A stretch of 13,520 nucleotides of DNA from Methanospirillum sp. (GTDB lineage Archaea > Halobacteriota > Methanomicrobia > Methanomicrobiales > Methanospirillaceae), in NCBI GenBank assembly GCA_028679485.1, contig JAJRBL010000149.1, forward strand, positions 1-13,520, in the 5' to 3' direction. This document shows, in pieces, positions 6,083-10,958 of the stretch (position 1 is the stretch's first letter; the number at the start of each line of letters is the position of its first letter). Position numbers and translations under genes: made by a program. The notes beneath the pieces were generated by a model. It saw only the letters and a program-made list of their open reading frames with translations, was not told where the DNA came from and did not search any database.

Positions 6083-7959
6083 GGCCGTATATCCGAACCG
6101 CCGGGAGGGACAAAACCAGCTACTGCCTCAGTATTCAGCGCAAACTTCAACGCTTTCTGGTCATCGGGGGTGAGTCGTTCGCGGAGCATGCGGACCACCT
6201 TCTTCGCGATATCGTTCGGTTCGAAGGTTCCCGGGCAGAGCACGATGAAGAGGTCTGACTGGTCCATGACCGGGGATACCGGGCCACCTATTATCCGTGT
6301 CTCTGGTTTTTTTGCAAGTCCTATGGCCACTTCAAGGGGCACATCGTGGAACCATTGCCTCTCTCCTCTTACCACAAAGGATCCCCTGGAGAGATACTCG
6401 CCTGACTCCGCTGTCTTGGATACCTGGTCCGGTCGTGCCGCGTATACGTCCACAGAGGCAAATCCTGATCGCCAGGCACCGGAGAATGCGGCTGCAAACC
6501 GGGTTACCTCGTCCCAGCATTCTGTTTTTCCCTTGACTACCACCACACTGGCACCGTGAACATCAGCGTGGACAAAGGTATCTCCCCCTTCAAGGTATTT
6601 CCTGATGAGTTCCTCGTTCTGGCCGGCATCCCTGCCACCGATCACCAGAACCTGGTCGCGGGTATAAAACCAGCGGAACCGGTCAAACCATCGCTTCTTT
6701 GGCCGGAGGTACTGGGCTTTCCTGACCGGCTGGTGTTTAACCTCCCGCTTCATGGCGTTCTTTGCCCCGGCAAGTTTGCGCCTGAACTTCTTTATCTGCT
6801 CGTAGTACCTGGACGCATTCTGGTCTATGGTCTCGTGGATGAAGATCTTCACCGGTGTTCCGAGATCGAGGTCTACCGCTGCTTCAGCAGGGTAGACCTT
6901 CAGTACCTGTTTACCTGCACCAGTCTTATCTTTTGCAAGGATATCTGCAATCTCCTGCCAGGATCGGCTATTTGAGGCACGGGAGAGCGTGGTGATGGTA
7001 TCGGTCACAAGACCGTAGTTTTCATAGAGCAGGGCGACCAGTTCCTCGTTCCTGGTGATGTTCCTGGCAAATTTCCTGGTTGCTTCTTCCTGCTGCAGGC
7101 GGATGCGTTCCTCCCGTGATACCTTCTTCTTCTCTTCTATCTTCTTTACCGGCGGGGATAACGGGTAATATTCGGCAAGGGCAATATTGAATGAGTCATA
7201 ATGCCGGACAGGCTCTTCCCCGGCAGGAACCGGGTGACATCCGCTCCTGGTCAGTACCGGATCAGGAGTATTCTTCACCTGGTCCAGGAGAGTCCTGATG
7301 GCATCATACAGACGGGCGGCATCCGCTTCCCTGGCAGGAGTCGTTTTGTCTATCTGAACCGTCCTGCAGGCATACTCAGCATACCTGCCCCCGAGAAATG
7401 AACCAACTGCCAGGGAACGTACAATATCCCGATCATCTACTGCCAGTTGTGCGGCATACTCCTCTACGGAGATGAGACTGACATCGGCAGGAGGAAAGAG
7501 ATAGGGTGATCCGGGAAGGACATCCCGGTCCTTGAACCGGTGCCTCGAAAGTGGCTGGATGATGGTAAAATCCTCACCACAGAGGATAATATTCCCTTCG
7601 TCGTACACCTCGATGACGAGATGATAGAGCTGGTCAGACTTCCTGATGTCGATGATAACGGTTCTCTGAAGTCCCTGCTGCCTGATCCCGGTCACTCTCC
7701 CGCCGGCGAGATACTTCCGGAGAAACATGGCAAAGGCAGGGGGGATCTGGGGTAATTCCGGCAATGCACCGATGAGATGCAGCCTTTTTCCCGGTTCTAT
7801 GAGAAGGGTGAATTTTCCCTGCTCCTTACTGTTTAACCTGATTATACAGAGCCTGTTTTCATCCAGATACACCTTGTGTATCCAGAGGGGGAGCATCTTT
7901 GAGATCTCGTCGGTTACGGTGATGAGGTCCAGTCCGCTCATCCCCTGTGAAGTAGCCAT
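6079..7959 (-). CDS. NFACT family protein, archaeal Rqc2/RqcH homologue
   Basis: NFACT proteins bind the 50S/60S subunit carrying a peptidyl-tRNA after ribosome splitting; Rqc2 and bacterial RqcH add C-terminal tails. Domains over 626 residues: NFACT-N (1-190) starting MSGLDL with conserved D11; a helix-hairpin-helix-like part near 175-215; a charged coiled-coil middle (about 265-410, KKIEEKKKVSREERIRLQQ); and NFACT-R (423-520) with KRWFDRFRWFYTRDQVLVIGG, YLEGGDTFVHADVHGASVVVVKG. An archaeal-type tail follows (to 626), containing CPGTFEPNDIAKKV and VPPGGSDIRP. In the tRNA-binding DR motif (D97-R98 of B. subtilis RqcH, D98-R99 of yeast Rqc2) this protein reads GLQRTVII, so R99 is kept but Asp is replaced by Q98. 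It is the first gene of an operon with Pelota, and the 4-base overlap suggests coupling. The start at 7959 agrees with family N-termini. Whether it makes tails is unknown. Confidence 0.92.
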   Translation of the reverse strand: MATSQGMSGLDLITVTDEISKMLPLWIHKVYLDENRLCIIRLNSKEQGKFTLLIEPGKRLHLIGALPELPQIPPAFAMFLRKYLAGGRVTGIRQQGLQRTVIIDIRKSDQLYHLVIEVYDEGNIILCGEDFTIIQPLSRHRFKDRDVLPGSPYLFPPADVSLISVEEYAAQLAVDDRDIVRSLAVGSFLGGRYAEYACRTVQIDKTTPAREADAARLYDAIRTLLDQVKNTPDPVLTRSGCHPVPAGEEPVRHYDSFNIALAEYYPLSPPVKKIEEKKKVSREERIRLQQEEATRKFARNITRNEELVALLYENYGLVTDTITTLSRASNSRSWQEIADILAKDKTGAGKQVLKVYPAEAAVDLDLGTPVKIFIHETIDQNASRYYEQIKKFRRKLAGAKNAMKREVKHQPVRKAQYLRPKKRWFDRFRWFYTRDQVLVIGGRDAGQNEELIRKYLEGGDTFVHADVHGASVVVVKGKTECWDEVTRFAAAFSGAWRSGFASVDVYAARPDQVSKTAESGEYLSRGSFVVRGERQWFHDVPLEVAIGLAKKPETRIIGGPVSPVMDQSDLFIVLCPGTFEPNDIAKKVVRMLRERLTPDDQKALKFALNTEAVAGFVPPGGSDIRP

Positions 7960-8014
7960 GATACCAAATTACATATGGCCTCATGACTAAAAAAATAGGA
8001 CAACCGGTGTCCAG
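7960..8014. promoter_or_regulatory. Divergent promoter region between NFACT-Pelota and EMC6-like/ABCE1 operons
   Basis: Only 55 bases separate the two start codons. A single A/T-rich core, CTAAAAAAATAGG (7987-7999), lies about 30-38 bases before the NFACT ATG on the minus strand and about 17-27 bases before the + strand ATG. One element could therefore direct both transcripts, each with almost no leader. A second A/T patch, CCAAATTACATATGG (7964-7978), could be the + strand TATA box instead. GGTG at 8006-8009, five bases before the ATG at 8015, is a weak Shine-Dalgarno candidate. Confidence 0.4.
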
Positions 8015-8383
8015 ATGACAGAAGAACCAGTTCCTACTACTCCGGCGGAAAAAGTCCCCATGCCAGTTTCCGTCCTGGAGAAAGACGCATATACCGGGAG
8101 AATCACGCGCACCCTCATCGCAGTAGGTGCAGGATGTATTGCCGGAATAATCTGTTTTTATCTTACCACTACATCTGCAGCGGCAGGAGCGGGTGAATCC
8201 TTCCTTGTTCCGATCCTGATAATGCTCGTTGCGATCATCCTTCAGAAACACCTCTTCATGATCATCAGAATAAATACGGCCAGGCTTGAAAAGAAGGACT
8301 GGTTTTACCAGGGGTTTATTACGTTTGCATTCTGGTACGTGACCTGGACAATACTGCTTACGGAAACCACTGTACCAGCCTGA
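8015..8383 (+). CDS. EMC6-like three-helix membrane protein
   Basis: A 122-residue membrane protein with a polar N-terminus (1-27) and three hydrophobic segments at about 33-51, 63-84 and 97-116. The pattern TGRITRTLIAVGAGCIAGI before and in helix 1, and KKDWFYQGFITFAFWYVTWTILL at helix 3, resembles EMC6 of the eukaryotic ER membrane complex (helix 3 of EMC6 begins with a similar LFTGGL...FWTFLYG string) and archaeal proteins annotated as EMC6-like. The match is by eye and rests on length, helix number and the last helix. EMC6 is a core subunit of an Oxa1-superfamily insertase complex, so a role in membrane-protein insertion is plausible. It is first in an operon, six bases before ABCE1. I chose the first ATG, since a later one at M16 has no better ribosome-binding site. 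A generic uncharacterised membrane protein is the alternative. Confidence 0.65.
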   Translation: MTEEPVPTTPAEKVPMPVSVLEKDAYTGRITRTLIAVGAGCIAGIICFYLTTTSAAAGAGESFLVPILIMLVAIILQKHLFMIIRINTARLEKKDWFYQGFITFAFWYVTWTILLTETTVPA

Positions 8384-8389
8384 TAAATC

Positions 8390-10156
8390 ATGCGCATCGC
8401 TGTCGTTCATAAAGATCTCTGTCATTCCCGGAAATGCGGATCAGAATGCATGCTCTACTGTCCGAGGGTGAGAACCGGGGACGAGACCGTTATCCTGGAT
8501 GAAGACGGAAAGGCACAGATATCTGAAGAACTCTGCGTCGGATGCGGTATCTGCGTTAAAAAGTGCCCGTTCGAGGCGATTGACATCATCACCCTTCCGG
8601 AGGAACTTGAGTATCCCACGCACCGGTACGGGCCAAACAGTTTTGTGCTCTTCGGACTTCCGGCACCCATCGAAGGCAAGGTAACCGGTGTTATCGGGGC
8701 AAACGGGATCGGGAAGTCAACATCACTCAAGATCCTGTCGGGACAGATAAGCCCGAACCTCGGTATCTTTACCGAACAGGTCCGGTGGGAAGATATCCTC
8801 AAAAAGTATACCGGTACGGAGTTATTCGACTATCTCCAGAGGCTCTCGAAGGAGTCGGTGAAGGTCTCGGTAAAACCCCAGTATATCGACGTAATCCCTA
8901 AGGTCTTCCAGGGAAACGTGTGGGATCTCCTGAAGACCACGGATGAACGGGGAGCACTCGATCATTACCTGGAGGTCCTGTCACTGCGGAGTATCCTCGA
9001 CCAGCAGATCGCGAACCTTTCGGGAGGAGAACTGCAGCGGGTAGCACTTGCTGCTGCCCTGGCCCGCGAAGCGGACTTCTACTTCCTCGACGAGGTAACC
9101 CCGTACCTTGATATATACCAGAGAATGGCCGCAGCATCGGTTATCAGGGAGGTTGCCGGCGAAAAGCCGGTCGTACTGATCGAACACGACATCGCCATCC
9201 TCGACATGCTCGCAGACACGGTGCATATCGCGTATGGAAAACCTGCAGTGTTTGGTATCATAACAAGGCCGAAAGGAGTCAGGATCGGGATTAACCAGTA
9301 CCTGGACGGGTTTCTGCCTGAAGAGAATGTCAGGTTCCGTGATTACCAGGTTTCATTCGAGATCAGGGCGCACAAGGACGGATCGAAGAGGGAGGAACTG
9401 CTTGTCATCCCTGATATGGAGCGTTCGTTCGATAAATTCCACCTGAACGTGCACGGGGGTGTTATATACGCCGGTGAAGTAGTGGGAATCGTCGGTGAGA
9501 ACGGTATCGGAAAATCCACCTTTGCAAAACTCCTGGCCGGCGTGGAAAAACCGGATTCCGGCTCGATGGAGACATCGGTCACGATATCCTATAAACCGCA
9601 GTACCTCAAGGCGGATACCTCGGATACGGTTGAATTTTTCTTGCGTCAGATCACCAAGTCGTTTGACAGTCCCCAGTACCAGCATGACTTCATCGAGCAG
9701 CTCAACCTTGCCCCTATTCTCCAGTCCCCGGTGAACACCCTTTCAGGAGGAGAACTGCAGCGGGTTGCCATAGCAGCCTGCCTCTCCCGGCCGGCAGACC
9801 TGTACGTCCTTGACGAACCGAGTGCACATCTTGACGTGGAACAGCGGGTCCGGCTGACAAAAGTCTTCAAGAACCAGGTTGAAGGGAAGGATGCCGCAAT
9901 CCTGGTCATTGATCACGATATTTACGTCATCGATATCATCAGTGAACGGCTCCTCGTGTTTGATGGCGAACCCGGGGTTAAGGGTGAGGCAAAAGGACCA
10001 TTTGATATGCGTACAGGGATGAACATGTTCCTCTCGCAGCTCGGGGTTACCTTCAGGCGTGACATGAGCGGCAGGCCCAGAATCAACAAACCTGAATCAT
10101 ACCTTGACCGGGAACAGAAATCCCGGGGCGAATATTACTACCAGGACACCGAATAG
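8390..10156 (+). CDS. rli: ABCE1 / RNase L inhibitor, ribosome-recycling ATPase
   Basis: This soluble twin-ATPase splits 70S/80S-type ribosomes after termination or Pelota-mediated rescue. At 588 residues it has normal length. The N-terminal iron-sulfur domain has eight cysteines: C11, C16, C20, C24 and C49, C52, C55, C59, for two [4Fe-4S] clusters. NBD1: Walker A GANGIGKST (103-111), Q-loop region VSVKPQYID, signature LSGGELQ (210-216), Walker B YFLDE (231-235), H266. NBD2: Walker A GENGIGKST (369-377), YKPQYLKAD, signature LSGGELQ (451-457), LDEPSAHLD (474-482), H509. The tail keeps RRDMSGRPR...DREQKSRGEYYY, a strong ABCE1 hallmark. There are no membrane segments, so it is not a transporter. 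NBD1 reads DEVTPYLD where Sulfolobus has DEPSSYLD; this may be normal for its clade. It follows the EMC6-like gene by six bases and is divergent from NFACT-Pelota. Confidence 0.97.
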   Translation: MRIAVVHKDLCHSRKCGSECMLYCPRVRTGDETVILDEDGKAQISEELCVGCGICVKKCPFEAIDIITLPEELEYPTHRYGPNSFVLFGLPAPIEGKVTGVIGANGIGKSTSLKILSGQISPNLGIFTEQVRWEDILKKYTGTELFDYLQRLSKESVKVSVKPQYIDVIPKVFQGNVWDLLKTTDERGALDHYLEVLSLRSILDQQIANLSGGELQRVALAAALAREADFYFLDEVTPYLDIYQRMAAASVIREVAGEKPVVLIEHDIAILDMLADTVHIAYGKPAVFGIITRPKGVRIGINQYLDGFLPEENVRFRDYQVSFEIRAHKDGSKREELLVIPDMERSFDKFHLNVHGGVIYAGEVVGIVGENGIGKSTFAKLLAGVEKPDSGSMETSVTISYKPQYLKADTSDTVEFFLRQITKSFDSPQYQHDFIEQLNLAPILQSPVNTLSGGELQRVAIAACLSRPADLYVLDEPSAHLDVEQRVRLTKVFKNQVEGKDAAILVIDHDIYVIDIISERLLVFDGEPGVKGEAKGPFDMRTGMNMFLSQLGVTFRRDMSGRPRINKPESYLDREQKSRGEYYYQDTE

Positions 10157-10164
10157 CCGTAATC

Positions 10165-10199
10165 CCGGCTGTACAAGCCGGTCTATCTCTTCTGTTTTC
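10165..10199 (+). terminator. Hairpin plus pyrimidine tract after ABCE1
   Basis: CCGGCT (10165-10170), loop GTACA and AGCCGG (10176-10181) form a perfect 6-bp stem, eight bases after the ABCE1 stop. A pyrimidine-rich tract ending in TTTT (10182-10199) follows. This looks like an intrinsic terminator, although archaeal termination needs mainly the T-tract. Confidence 0.5.
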
Positions 10200-10222
10200 C
10201 GGTTGCCGGCTTATGGTTAAGC

Positions 10223-10254
10223 AAAAAAGTGACACGAACCCATAATGGATTCGT
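10223..10254 (-). terminator. Hairpin plus U6 after the 216-aa secreted protein gene
   Basis: On the minus strand an 8-bp stem (arms 10254-10247 and 10241-10234, one G-U pair, 5-base loop) begins directly after the stop codon at 10255. It is followed after five bases by T6 (A-run at 10223-10228 on the + strand). The stem has a G-U wobble only when read on the minus strand and a mismatch on the other, which supports the direction. Confidence 0.6.
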
Positions 10255-10905
10255 TTACTGGCCGGTCGCCGGAGACGACTGGACCGGTGCAGCATACGAT
10301 GAATAATTCCCTGTAGGAACGGTTGTGGTTGTCTGGTTCCCCGAGGGGAAAGAGGCGACGACAACAGGAGATGAAACGGTCGTATCCGGGGTTGTCACCG
10401 GAACAGGTGCCGAAGCGGTCTGTGTCTGTGCCACGATAACCGGTGCCGTTTCATTTGCCGGGAGTACTGGCTGCACCGGTACCGGTGAGACAGGTGCCGG
10501 AGCGATCACGGAAGTCTGTCCGCCGATGGTGAGGTTAAGAGAGTTACTGCTTCCCGGTGAATACACAGCAGTCTGATCGGCGGCATTGCCGTTTACCTGG
10601 AATGAGATCGAGGGAGCTCCTTTCTCAAAATCGGTCTCGTTTGCCATTACAATGAGACGTTCGTCAAAGGTTCCCGTTCCGCCATACTGCCCTGCAGTCG
10701 TTACCTGGATATCTCCCTGCCTGTTTCCATTAACATATGCAGAGATCACCGTTCCTGCCGGGGCAGGAGAACCCTGTATGCTCACGGATCCATAAAATTC
10801 ACACGGAAGCTGGGGTGAGGCTGCAGAGACCAGTCCGCACGTGATTGCTATACATATTCCGGCTGTCAGAAGAGCCGGAAACCAGAAGGTACACTTCGCT
10901 GTCAT
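10255..10905 (-). CDS. Secreted protein with one copy of the repeated surface domain and a Thr/Pro/Val-rich tail
   Basis: A 216-residue predicted secreted protein. Residues 1-29 form a signal peptide with hydrophobic core ALLTAGICIAITCGLV and an AAS-type end. Residues 34-130 form one domain: EFYGSVSIQGSPAPAGTVISAYV, GQYGGTGTFDERL, ISFQVNG and YSPGSSNSLNLTIGG. It closely matches the first domain of the next gene upstream (10959-13433). Residues 131-216 are low complexity, rich in T, S, P, V and A, with several N-x-S/T sequons (NET, NQT, NYS), so a glycosylated stalk is plausible. There is no C-terminal membrane helix or PGF-type sorting signal, so the mode of surface retention is unknown. It lies 53 bases after the larger gene and is probably cotranscribed. 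I cannot name the domain family, and the function is unknown beyond cell surface. Confidence 0.8.
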   Translation of the reverse strand: MTAKCTFWFPALLTAGICIAITCGLVSAASPQLPCEFYGSVSIQGSPAPAGTVISAYVNGNRQGDIQVTTAGQYGGTGTFDERLIVMANETDFEKGAPSISFQVNGNAADQTAVYSPGSSNSLNLTIGGQTSVIAPAPVSPVPVQPVLPANETAPVIVAQTQTASAPVPVTTPDTTVSSPVVVASFPSGNQTTTTVPTGNYSSYAAPVQSSPATGQ

Positions 10906-10958
10906 AGTATCGAAAAATTATATGCCTGGCAGAGGACAAATCCCCTGCCTAGTGCTCT
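10906..10958. other. 53-bp spacer between the two surface-protein genes
   Basis: This contains an A/T patch (TATAAT on the minus strand, 10917-10922) only 12-17 bases before the ATG at 10905. That is too close for an archaeal TATA box serving that start. No terminator is visible, so readthrough from the larger gene is the simplest model. No Shine-Dalgarno site is seen for the small gene. Confidence 0.35.

Noticed and set aside
7859..8425. A 188-codon minus-strand frame across the NFACT start, the divergent promoter and the EMC6-like gene
   Set aside because: It overlaps three better supported features and its product is low-quality sequence without motifs.
8390..10156. An ABC transporter ATPase
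   Set aside because: The eight-cysteine iron-sulfur domain, twin NBDs and the conserved C-terminal tail define ABCE1, which is soluble and acts on ribosomes.
10914..10926. A TATA box for the 216-residue secreted protein
   Set aside because: It is only 12-17 bases before the ATG, too near for archaeal TATA-to-start spacing; cotranscription with the upstream gene is simpler.
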